Source: Leptolyngbya sp. SIO1E4 (GTDB lineage Bacteria > Cyanobacteriota > Cyanobacteriia > Phormidesmidales > Phormidesmidaceae). From it: 64,000 nucleotides of DNA. The notes beneath the pieces are model-generated. The model was not told where the DNA came from, ran no database searches, and saw only the letters and a list, made by a program, of their open reading frames with translations. A program made the position numbers and the translations under genes. This document shows, piece after piece, positions 54,085-61,435 of this stretch. Positions within the stretch are counted from its first letter, which is position 1, and the number at the start of each line of letters is the position of its first letter. The stretch is taken from the NCBI GenBank assembly GCA_010672825.2, contig JAAHFU020000001.1, positions 1 to 64,000 of the forward strand, read 5' to 3'.

Positions 54085-54116
54085 TTGACCTTAACATCAA
54101 TGTCAAGGTTTACCGT
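54085..54116 (+). promoter_or_regulatory. coaT promoter with CoaR-type operator
   Basis: -35 TTGACC (54085-54090), a 20-bp spacer and -10 TACCGT (54111-54116). Over-long spacers of 19-20 bp are the mark of MerR-activated promoters. The spacer holds the dyad ACCTTAACA-TCAA-TGTCAAGGT (54088-54109) with one mismatch. The coaT ATG is 30 bp beyond the -10. Confidence 0.75.
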
Positions 54117-54145
54117 CGGAAGGCCGATGAGTAAGGGATCTACCG

Positions 54146-56077
54146 ATGGTTTGCGGATCTACATCTACTTGGCCAGGCAAATTTCAAGACTGGCTCAAAA
54201 TTTATGCCGATGCGATCGCGGCGGTTGTTTGCGCGCTGCTGACGCTGCTGGGTTGGCTAGCGCTCAACGGCAGCTGGTTGGGCTTAGGGGTGTGGATTTT
54301 GCTGACGGCCTATGTCATCGGTGGCTACGAAAGTGCCCGTGAGGGGGTAACCACGCTTTGGCAAGAGCACGAGCTAGATGTGGATCTGCTGATGATTGTG
54401 GCAGCATTGGGGGCGGCCACGCTGGGGCTTTGGCAGCAGGAATATTATCTGCTGGTGGATGGAGCGGTGCTGATTTTGATCTTTGCGATCAGCGGTGCCC
54501 TGGAAAACATTGCCATGCACCGGACAGAGCGCAATATTCGCAGCCTCATGCAGCTAACGCCAGATGCTGCCAGGGTGCTGCTGCCAGGTCAAGAGCGGAT
54601 GGTGCCCACACAACAGCTGCGGGTGGGCGATCGCATCCTCGTCAAACCGGGTGAGCTAATCCCGACGGATGGCGTGGTTTGTGAGGGCTGCAGTGCGGTG
54701 AACCAAGCCCCAATTACTGGAGAATCGATTCCGTTGGAGAAGGTTGCCGGAGATGAGGTGTTTGCAGGCACAGTGAACGGTCGCGGGGCGCTGACGGTGA
54801 AACTGCACAAACCACCGGAAAGCAGTCTGATTCAGCGAGTGATTCGGTTGGTAGAGCAGGCAAAAACTGCCCAGCCCCCCTCCCAACAGTTTTTAGAGAC
54901 CTTTGAGCGGGGCTATGCTCGGGTGGTGGTGGCGACAGGACTGATGCTGGCCACCCTGCCGCCCCTACTCCTGGCCTGGAGTTGGGAAACCACGATTTAT
55001 CGAGCGTTGGTTTTTCTAGTGGTGGCGTCTCCCTGCGCGCTGATGGCGGCGATTATGCCAACGCTGCTCTCGGGCATTGCCCAGGGGGCGCGGCAGGGCA
55101 TTTTGTTCAAGGATGGAGCCCAGTTAGAGACGATTGGGAAGGTCCGGGCGATCGCCTTCGATAAAACCGGCACCCTCACCACCGGACAGTTACAGGTCAG
55201 CGAGGTGATACCAGCACCGGGCTACAGCAGCGATGAAGTGCTCCAAGTTGCCGCATCGTTAGAGGCCTATTCAGAACACCCCGTTGCCCAGGCCATTGTC
55301 CAGGCTGCCCAGGCCACCGGGCTATCTTTAATGCCTGCCACCGAAGTGGAGGCACAAGTTGGACAAGGAATTACAGGTCGCATCCGGGAACAAGCCGTCA
55401 CCTTGGGCAAGCGAGCATTTGCGTTGGCGGCCTTAACGGAGCCTGACACCCCCCTGCACCTTGAGGCTCAACGTCTAGAGGCTGAGGGCAAAACCGTCAT
55501 TTGGGTTTTGCGTCAGCAGCAGGTCTTAGGCGTGTTGGCAGTGGCTGATCAGGTGCGGGCTAGGGCCGCTCAGCTGCTAACGGCCCTGACGCGCATGGGG
55601 ATTGCTGGCACGGTCATGTTGACGGGGGATAATGCCGCGACAGCTGAAACCGTTGCCCAAGCGGTGGGGGTGCGCCAAGTCTACGCCGACCTGCTGCCTG
55701 AAGATAAGGTAGACGTGGTGAAGCGACTCCAGCAGCAGTATGGCCCCGTGGCAATGGTGGGGGATGGCATCAACGATGCCCCCGCTCTGGCTCAGGCATC
55801 CGTGGGGATTGCCATGGGCGGGGCGGGCAGCGACGTGGCCCTGGAGACGGCAGATATTGTGCTCATGGGCGATCGCCTGGAGAAACTAGAGCGGGCCATT
55901 CACATTGGCAGAAAATCCCAGCGCATCATCCGGCAGAACATTGCCCTGGCGCTGATTTCCATCGCTATTTTGATCGTCGCCAATTTCTTTGGCGAACTGA
56001 CCCTGCCCGCTGGGGTTCTAGGCCATGAAGGTTCAACCCTGCTCGTGACACTGAATGGACTGCGGTTGCTGCGATAA
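54146..56077 (+). CDS. coaT: Cobalt-exporting P1B-type ATPase
   Basis: 643-residue inner-membrane heavy-metal pump. In place of the CPC of Cu/Zn pumps the sixth-helix motif is SPCALMAAIMP, the SPC signature of the P1B-4 (cobalt, also ferrous iron) class. DKTGTLT phosphorylation site, ITGESIP, SEHPVAQAI and GDGINDAPAL are all present. It lacks an N-terminal GMxCxxC metal-binding domain, as CoaT does. ATG 54146 lies 30 bp after the -10 of the CoaR-type promoter. Function follows from motif and from divergent coaR. Confidence 0.95.
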   Translation: MVCGSTSTWPGKFQDWLKIYADAIAAVVCALLTLLGWLALNGSWLGLGVWILLTAYVIGGYESAREGVTTLWQEHELDVDLLMIVAALGAATLGLWQQEYYLLVDGAVLILIFAISGALENIAMHRTERNIRSLMQLTPDAARVLLPGQERMVPTQQLRVGDRILVKPGELIPTDGVVCEGCSAVNQAPITGESIPLEKVAGDEVFAGTVNGRGALTVKLHKPPESSLIQRVIRLVEQAKTAQPPSQQFLETFERGYARVVVATGLMLATLPPLLLAWSWETTIYRALVFLVVASPCALMAAIMPTLLSGIAQGARQGILFKDGAQLETIGKVRAIAFDKTGTLTTGQLQVSEVIPAPGYSSDEVLQVAASLEAYSEHPVAQAIVQAAQATGLSLMPATEVEAQVGQGITGRIREQAVTLGKRAFALAALTEPDTPLHLEAQRLEAEGKTVIWVLRQQQVLGVLAVADQVRARAAQLLTALTRMGIAGTVMLTGDNAATAETVAQAVGVRQVYADLLPEDKVDVVKRLQQQYGPVAMVGDGINDAPALAQASVGIAMGGAGSDVALETADIVLMGDRLEKLERAIHIGRKSQRIIRQNIALALISIAILIVANFFGELTLPAGVLGHEGSTLLVTLNGLRLLR

Positions 56078-56086
56078 AGCAGTACG

Positions 56087-56182
56087 TATAGCCTTGTTCA
56101 GGTGAGTCCAGTACATCTGGGTCAAGACAGGGTCTAGGGTTTGGGGTCTAGGGTGTGCTTGATTAGCATGCATACCGCTATA
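56087..56182 (-). repeat. Heptamer-core dispersed repeat, copy E
   Basis: Minus orientation, TATAGCC to CCGCTATA, core GGGTCTAGGGTTTGGGGTCT; near-identical to copy F in reverse. Begins 10 bp after coaT. Confidence 0.9.
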
Positions 56183-56214
56183 TTTGTGTTAGGACAATCC
56201 AGATAACTCAATTG

Positions 56215-56241
56215 CCCTCTGCCTTCTGCCCTCTGCCTTCG
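56215..56241. repeat. Heptamer tandem array (CCYTCTG type)
   Basis: CCCTCTG, CCTTCTG, CCCTCTG and a partial fourth unit. It lies 33 bp after copy E and just before the terminator of the next gene. Confidence 0.75.
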
Positions 56242-56253
56242 AATACAAACCAC

Positions 56254-56280
56254 AAAAAAAGCCTCCGATGGGTCGGAGGC
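56254..56280 (-). terminator. Intrinsic terminator of the small secreted-protein gene
   Basis: On the minus strand GCCTCCGA-CCCA-TCGGAGGC forms a perfect 8-bp stem with a 4-nt loop, followed by TTTTTTT. It is placed 56 bp after the stop of the minus-strand gene at 56336. Confidence 0.92.
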
Positions 56281-56335
56281 TACTGCGCACTAGGTGTGAG
56301 GCAAAACCGTGAGAATGAGATGGGGTAGGGGTTCT

Positions 56336-56668
56336 CTAGATTCCCGTGCACATTCCCCCGATGGGCTGACCTATCTCGTCATAGACCATGCCTGTAAAAT
56401 CCCCACCTTCGCCAATGCAGTTAGCAATAAAGTCATTGCAGTGCGATGCCCCTGAACAGAAGGTTGGAAAATAGACTTCGTCTTGGGGAGCCTGCACTTG
56501 GTCGGGCGAATTCGGCAGAGTGGGTGTGGCTTGGGGCACCTGTCGCTGTACCTGAACAGGCTGTGCTGGAATGACGCGGCTAGGTAGTTGACGGGTTTGA
56601 GCTGTCGCCACAGACGCCATACTTAACAAAGCAGGGGTCATGATGAGTCCACGGAAAATGCGTTTCAT
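56336..56668 (-). CDS. Small secreted cysteine-containing protein
   Basis: 110 residues from ATG 56668, with GAGGACTT upstream; the frame is open to 56701. Signal peptide MKRIFRGLIMTPALLSMASV, cleaved after ATA, then a Pro/Gln-rich linker and a compact C-terminal region with four cysteines (FCSGASHC, NCIGEGG, GMCTGI) that could form two disulphides. No family recognised. It has its own terminator, so it is a single-gene transcript. Confidence 0.7.
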   Translation of the reverse strand: MKRIFRGLIMTPALLSMASVATAQTRQLPSRVIPAQPVQVQRQVPQATPTLPNSPDQVQAPQDEVYFPTFCSGASHCNDFIANCIGEGGDFTGMVYDEIGQPIGGMCTGI

Positions 56669-57278
56669 TAGAGAAGTCCTCATAGAAGTATTGATTGACA
56701 CTATTCTCTAGGGCGGCTTCGCAGGGTTTATGCACACAGTCGAGGAATTTCTCAGAAAAAAGTTTCTGGCGAGGCCGCCAAAATCGCTCAATCGACCCTA
56801 CAGCAATCAGTTCTCCGGTTTCTTGGCGACTCAGTACACCCGTGATCTAGCCCTCCCCTGATACCAGTTCTCGTTTCTAAAGCTACAGATCAGACCCCTC
56901 CCAGCCTCCCCTTGCCAAGGTGAGGTGCCGCAGGCGGTGGGGTGGCGATGTGTAGCGCTGATTTGGAGAATGGGTATTAGAGGAGGTCTCCAGCACGCTT
57001 CTGGATCAGATAAGGACTTATTGCACCTGAGATGCTAGTTAGGACAATCAGATTCCCTGAAATCCTTATGCAGCAAAGTTTTGATTTCTGCCTTCTGCCT
57101 TCTGCTTTCTGCCTTTTGCTATATGTCTTTGCAAAGGTGAGGTGCCGCAGGCGAAGGGGTGCCAACGCAAAGGATGAGCGAGATCGCCAAGGCATTGGCA
57201 ATAACGGAGAGATTTTGTTGCCGTCCAGCAGTTACAGGCAGATTCTGAAATGCTTGCCACGCATGACAAAGCTCTCGA
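56669..57278. other. Intergenic region with repeats
   Basis: 610 bp without a gene I can support. It holds a 20-bp direct repeat (56917-56936 and 57134-57153, AAGGTGAGGTGCCGCAGGCG) and the heptamer array at 57086-57120. Confidence 0.5.
57086..57120. repeat. Heptamer tandem array (TTCTGCC type)
   Basis: Five units: TTCTGCC, TTCTGCC, TTCTGCT, TTCTGCC, TTTTGCT. It is preceded at 57039 by TTAGGACAATC, which also precedes the 56215 array (TTAGGACAATCC near 56189), so the two loci share flanks. Confidence 0.8.
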
Positions 57279-58442
57279 CTAAAATCTCAAAATTTCCACA
57301 TCGTATTGATCAGGCGCTGGACTTGTGCCCCAAACAATGCCTTCGTCCGGCTCCAGGGCCACTTCGATCAACAGCTGATCTACAGGCTGTTCTGCGACCT
57401 CTGCATTGCCCTCGAAAGGCTGTAGGTCTTCTGTCAGCAGATAGAGGCGGAATCCAGCCGGAATGGGGCGACCGGGAATCAGGCAGCTGAGTTCAAAGCG
57501 CCAACGGTTATTCACGACGTCTAAGGGCACAACCCGCAGCTCATAGGGCACTTGCTCAATGGACAGCTGTCTTGAGAAAGCGGCTGTCGGCGTCTCGGTG
57601 GCTTCCCCTCGACCCAATGCAGGGGCGGTCTGCCAGTTTACCTGCTGCCAGCCGACCTGAGTTGCGAGTTGGCGAATGCCTGCGGCTAACCAGTCGGGCA
57701 CCTGTCGCTGTGCTGTCAGGCCCCAGCGCTGTTCGGCCAGTTGCTGTCGCCAGCCCCCATGGGCAACCAACGCCCCCCACTGGGTAAAAGGTACGCTGAG
57801 ACGGGGCTGGGGAAGCGCCGCGTCACCTAAGCGTTGAATCAACTGGCGGGCCTGCGACGGTTTGAGCCTGGGCAAAGGGGCACACTCTGCTTGGGTAACG
57901 GTGGCAACCTGCAGCTGTCGCGCAGTCCACAAGACAGAGAGATCGGCCATTAAATCGAGGTCGGCCACGGCATAGGTTCGATCGCGCCAATCATATTGGC
58001 CCGCTTGCTTAATCTGATGATGGGTCGTGAAGCCAAAGACTCGCACCCAGCCCGCATCCGGCTCAACCTGTACGCCCCAATAATAGTCGCCGCGCCACTC
58101 AGGAATATCGATCCATTCCTGGGGGACCCGCAGTTCATCAATATCGACGGCTTCTGTGGGCATCAACACTAACCGATGTGGCCTCAGGGCGATCGCACTG
58201 CCGTTAACCAGTTCCCAAAAGCTGGGCAGAGCCGCTCGGGGCACTGTGGGTTCGGCCCCCGCTTCCTGCTCAGCTCGAATCCAGGGCAGGACGGTATAAG
58301 TACATAAATAGTTGAGATACCCTTGCCACTGACTGTGGGGGGTAGCCAGCAGGCGACTCTGCCGCCAGGCTTCATCCCGCAGGTCGGGCGTAATCTCCAG
58401 ATAAAGGTGGGGTGGGTTAACGCGATCGAGATCAGAGATCAT
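57279..58442 (-). CDS. DUF1822 family protein
   Basis: 387-residue protein of a family found almost only in cyanobacteria; function unknown. The conserved N-terminal block includes WRQSRLLATPHSQWQGYLNYLC and LPWIRAEQE; the central VQVEPDAGWVRVFGFTTHHQ and the C-terminal SCLIPGRPIPAGFRLYLLTED are also typical. It contains no signal peptide. It is downstream of the sigma-70-like gene on the same strand, 91 bp apart, a neighbourhood seen repeatedly for this family in my recollection of cyanobacterial genomes, and likely one operon. Confidence 0.82.
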   Translation of the reverse strand: MISDLDRVNPPHLYLEITPDLRDEAWRQSRLLATPHSQWQGYLNYLCTYTVLPWIRAEQEAGAEPTVPRAALPSFWELVNGSAIALRPHRLVLMPTEAVDIDELRVPQEWIDIPEWRGDYYWGVQVEPDAGWVRVFGFTTHHQIKQAGQYDWRDRTYAVADLDLMADLSVLWTARQLQVATVTQAECAPLPRLKPSQARQLIQRLGDAALPQPRLSVPFTQWGALVAHGGWRQQLAEQRWGLTAQRQVPDWLAAGIRQLATQVGWQQVNWQTAPALGRGEATETPTAAFSRQLSIEQVPYELRVVPLDVVNNRWRFELSCLIPGRPIPAGFRLYLLTEDLQPFEGNAEVAEQPVDQLLIEVALEPDEGIVWGTSPAPDQYDVEILRF

Positions 58443-58533
58443 AGCGGCAGTTCCATCTAAGCGCGTGGCAAGGGATAAGCGATAGCAAAAAAGGGCTAGC
58501 AGAGCAGGCGATGAAACCGAGAATTCTGGGGCT

Positions 58534-59811
58534 TCAGCCCTCCTCTGGTGCCATTGATTGGGCAGATTCGTCTATAGGAGCTGAGACATCAGGATTTGAA
58601 GCCCCTTGGTAGTAGTGCACTAGCCATTCGTCAAGGGCCGTGCTGGCAGTATTAATTACGTCCAGGGTTGGCGCAATATGCAGCGCCGTTTGCCCCCACT
58701 GCACGAGCTGTTTCAGCAGCCCCTCGCGCACCCGCGTCAGCCGTCGGGAAACCTGGTATTGCTTGAGATCAAGACGCTTGGCGATCGCTTGCTGGGTAAG
58801 TTCTTCTCGGTAATAGAGCGTGAGGAGGTGTTGAGACGTTGCATCCAGCGCCTGTAGAGCAGTTTGCAACATCGTCTGCATCTCTTGACGCTGACTTTGG
58901 CGCTGCTGCACCTCCTCCAACTGCACCAGCTGAGCCATGCCTTCCACCTGGTCGGCATCGGTCAGGGTGTCGCCGTAGTCTCCTGAACCACTGGCAGTCG
59001 GCGCATCAATCGACAGCACGGCCGGGTAAAGGTACTGCCGCGCTGCCTGGGCACAGGCTGATAGCCAGCTTTCGAGGGTTGTGACTGAGTCAGAGGCAGC
59101 GGTTGCGGTTAGCTGCTGTGGCCGCTCATGGTTATAGAGATCCGCGATCGCTTGCCAGGTCGTCGCATCCGGTTTGGGCAAGCGGCGACTGCCCGCTTTC
59201 TGAATTGGCGTGTAGAGGGTGTTAAAGCAACGCCAGGCCAGCTGGTACTGAGCGATCGTGGCTGGCGCTAACCCAGCTTGCGCTAGCGCTGCCGTCAGGC
59301 GTTTTTGACTGAGCTTGCGGAGTAGCCCCCAGTCGGTACAGATATCTACAGCTTGTTGCTGTCGCAGGCTCTCTCGCAGGAGGTTAGCCAGCATCACTGT
59401 GGCATAGCCCTTGAAGCTACGGCCCTGCTGCGGATTAAACCCTTGCAGGACGCGATCAAACCGAGCGATCACCATTTGAAACAAATCGGCGACCCCATAC
59501 TGGGCTTTACCAAAGCGGCTGTGGGTCTTGAGAGCTGTCCAGTAGGCGATTTCCTGTACGTAAGCCACTAGGTGATCTCGGGCCAGGGGGTGGGGTGCCC
59601 GCTGCCAAGCCCGATGCCAGTGCAGCGTCCAAAAATCATCGTCTGTGGGGAGATCTGGCGTAGCGGCTCCCTGAGCTTTCATGCTGCGACGCAACCGCCC
59701 TTCTACCCGCCACTGGCGAAACTGGTCAGATTCAAATTGGACAAACGCCGAAAACCTTTCTAGCAAGCTCTTTCGAGGGCGCATAGCGGGCTTCTCTTCA
59801 AGCAGGTGCAT
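58534..59811 (-). CDS. Sigma-70-family RNA polymerase sigma factor-like protein
   Basis: 425 residues. The C-terminal part (about 280-370) resembles sigma region 4: ALDATSQHLLTLYYREELTQ, QAIAKRLDLKQYQVSRRLTRVREGL. The N-terminal half has a region-2-like helix set (YVQEIAYWTALKTHSRFG, DLFQMVIARFDRVLQGFNP, GRSFKGYATVMLANLLRE). It is longer than ECF sigma factors, and the link between is Gln/Ala-rich. Whether it binds core polymerase is not shown. Start at 59811; ATG 59784 (MRPRKSLLE) is possible. Divergent from the two secreted-protein genes, which could be its targets. Confidence 0.75.
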   Translation of the reverse strand: MHLLEEKPAMRPRKSLLERFSAFVQFESDQFRQWRVEGRLRRSMKAQGAATPDLPTDDDFWTLHWHRAWQRAPHPLARDHLVAYVQEIAYWTALKTHSRFGKAQYGVADLFQMVIARFDRVLQGFNPQQGRSFKGYATVMLANLLRESLRQQQAVDICTDWGLLRKLSQKRLTAALAQAGLAPATIAQYQLAWRCFNTLYTPIQKAGSRRLPKPDATTWQAIADLYNHERPQQLTATAASDSVTTLESWLSACAQAARQYLYPAVLSIDAPTASGSGDYGDTLTDADQVEGMAQLVQLEEVQQRQSQRQEMQTMLQTALQALDATSQHLLTLYYREELTQQAIAKRLDLKQYQVSRRLTRVREGLLKQLVQWGQTALHIAPTLDVINTASTALDEWLVHYYQGASNPDVSAPIDESAQSMAPEEG

Positions 59812-60072
59812 AACTTACCGAGCCCCAACCTAGCAGAAGACTGTGCAAGAGATGCACACCTCTAGCGGGCGATCGGCACGCCCCTTATCCTATCAGCCGA
59901 CCAAAATCTGCTCATCCTATCCGTTTACCCCCAAGATTCCAGGCGCACATCCCATGAAAAATCTTGATTCCAAATCATGCCCCATTGCTTGAGCCACAAG
60001 ACACGCTGGCGGCACCTGGTGGGGCCATAGATCAGCCCCCTTCATCCACTATTTCTTTTAGGAGACCCTTTC

Positions 60073-60294
60073 ATGCTCTATTCAGCGGTACCCAGAATTT
60101 CACTCTTTCTCCTCTCAATCATTGCTGTGGTCGGCATCCAGGCCGCACCCGGAAATGCACAATCAGCCCCTGCAGTGCGATCGCCAGTGCAGGTTGAGGT
60201 CATGCAGCCACTTTATGACGATGAAGGGCTGTTCATCATTGGCCATGAGCCGACCCCTTACTGCGTTGCGGATAATGCCACACCCCAGGGTTAA
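60073..60294 (+). CDS. Small secreted protein
   Basis: 73 residues: signal peptide RISLFLLSIIAVVGIQA with cleavage near GNAQ-SA, then a short mature part with one cysteine (YCVADN). Good AGGAG 9 bp before ATG 60073. No family recognised. It heads a likely operon with the next gene, 81 bp on. Confidence 0.65.
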   Translation: MLYSAVPRISLFLLSIIAVVGIQAAPGNAQSAPAVRSPVQVEVMQPLYDDEGLFIIGHEPTPYCVADNATPQG

Positions 60295-60375
60295 GCCACA
60301 TCGGATAAAGACTCCGCTGGCATCTATTCAGCATCATTTGTCGTTCTCAACCGTCTCGATCCATAGGAATTAGTC

Positions 60376-61074
60376 ATGCAAAAGTTCTTATTCATACAGC
60401 TCGCGGTAGCCACCTCTCTATTAGGAGCGATCGCCCCGGCAAGCTGGGCAGAGTCTATGCCGACTGCCAACCCGCCTGCGACGAACCTCCCTGCGACCAA
60501 TTCCCCCGCACCTGCAACCGCCCCGACGCTGACGACGGAGACCCCGGTCACCCCTGAGGCGCCTATCACCCTAAACGGGGGAACAGGGCTGGTGGTACAG
60601 TTCCCGATTGCCCTGACCCTGACCATTGATGAGGGGCAACCTTACCCGATTTCTTTACCGCTAACCCAGGCCATCTTGGACGATCAAGGAAACGTGATCA
60701 TCCCCGCCCAAACACCTGTAGGAATGCTGCTACAGCCCCAGGAGGGCGGGGTGCAGCTAGTGGCTGAATCCCTGGTGGTTAACGGGCAACTCATCCCCAT
60801 TGTAGGGATGGGGCCCACGATTCCGGGGACGACCGTCACCTATGAGGAAGCCAATGCCGCTGCAACACAGTCGGGGGCAGTCTTCAGTGACCTATTTGCC
60901 AATGCGGCGGGGCTGATGGGCAATGGCAACCCGAATCTTTACAGCCAAGGCGCTATGTTAGGCAGTATTGTGGGCACCTTGGCCGGGCTGCAATCACCAG
61001 AAACCGCACGCGTGGTGCAGATTCCTCAAGGGGCATCCTATGTGCTCTCACTCACGACTGAGGTGACGTTTTGA
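60376..61074 (+). CDS. Secreted hypothetical protein with Pro/Thr linker
   Basis: 232 residues. Signal peptide MQKFLFIQLAVATSLLGAIA cleaved near SWA-ES, then a low-complexity Ala/Pro/Thr segment (residues 25-60). The folded part begins GLVVQFPIALTLTIDEGQPY; it contains ILDDQGNVIIPAQTPVGMLL, which resembles the OmpA-like/TrbI-type exported conjugation or pilus proteins, but the match is weak. Ends LSLTTEVTF. It may be cell-surface or periplasmic. Divergent from the sigma-like gene. Confidence 0.65.
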   Translation: MQKFLFIQLAVATSLLGAIAPASWAESMPTANPPATNLPATNSPAPATAPTLTTETPVTPEAPITLNGGTGLVVQFPIALTLTIDEGQPYPISLPLTQAILDDQGNVIIPAQTPVGMLLQPQEGGVQLVAESLVVNGQLIPIVGMGPTIPGTTVTYEEANAAATQSGAVFSDLFANAAGLMGNGNPNLYSQGAMLGSIVGTLAGLQSPETARVVQIPQGASYVLSLTTEVTF

Positions 61075-61099
61075 ACCTTCTGTAGATCTAGGGTCTCGT

Positions 61100-61148
61100 T
61101 GAGTTTGGGACATCTGGGTCAAGGGGGTTTGGGGTCTGGGGTCTGCGT
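61100..61148 (-). repeat. Heptamer-core dispersed repeat, partial copy G
   Basis: Minus orientation fragment: GGACATCTGGGTCAAG followed by GGTTTGGGGTCTGGGGTCTG. The distal end is missing. Confidence 0.65.
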
Positions 61149-61376
61149 TACCCGCAGGCAAATTGCGACAGCGTTAGAAGGGGCAGCGATCGCCGGGCAG
61201 CCTCTCACCGCCTACGGATCCTCGTATAGCGGTATGCAGGTTAATCAAGCACACCCTAGACCCCAAACCCTAGACCCTGTCTTGACCCGGATGTACTGGA
61301 CTCACCTGAACAAGGCTATATCGCTGACTCGGTCGTCTGGACACCCTATCTCAACCGATATCTCGGCCTGCAGACG
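61148..61376 (+). pseudogene. Reading frame interrupted by repeat copy F
   Basis: The frame before copy F reads RRQIATALEGAAIAGQPLTA followed by YGSSY. Just after the repeat, the frame that starts at its last TAT reads IADSVVWTPYLNRYLGLQTR, then CV and a stop at 61375. Joined at TAT they form one continuous, protein-like segment of about 50 residues. This fits insertion of the repeat into a small gene, or a relic of one. Family not recognised. Confidence 0.4.
61225..61320 (+). repeat. Heptamer-core dispersed repeat, copy F
   Basis: 96 bp from TATAGCGG to AAGGCTATA, with the heptamer core CCCTAGACCCCAAACCCTAG. It is the reverse complement of copy E with only a few differences. Confidence 0.92.
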
Positions 61377-61435
61377 CGTTGCGTATGATGAGGGGGTTCA
61401 TTAGCCAGGAGACTATATGGGGTAATTGATGCACC

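Larger units (their letters stand above)
61075..61435. other. Intergenic region with two repeat copies and a broken frame
   Basis: 361 bp that hold partial copy G, full copy F in opposite orientation, and an open frame split by copy F. No other gene is seen. Confidence 0.6.

Noticed and set aside
59964-60197. Frame overlapping the small secreted protein
   Set aside because: The frame at 60073 has AGGAG and a signal peptide; this one has neither.
61225-61320. Heptamer repeats as a CRISPR array
   Set aside because: Units are 7 bp and contiguous without spacers, and no cas genes are present.
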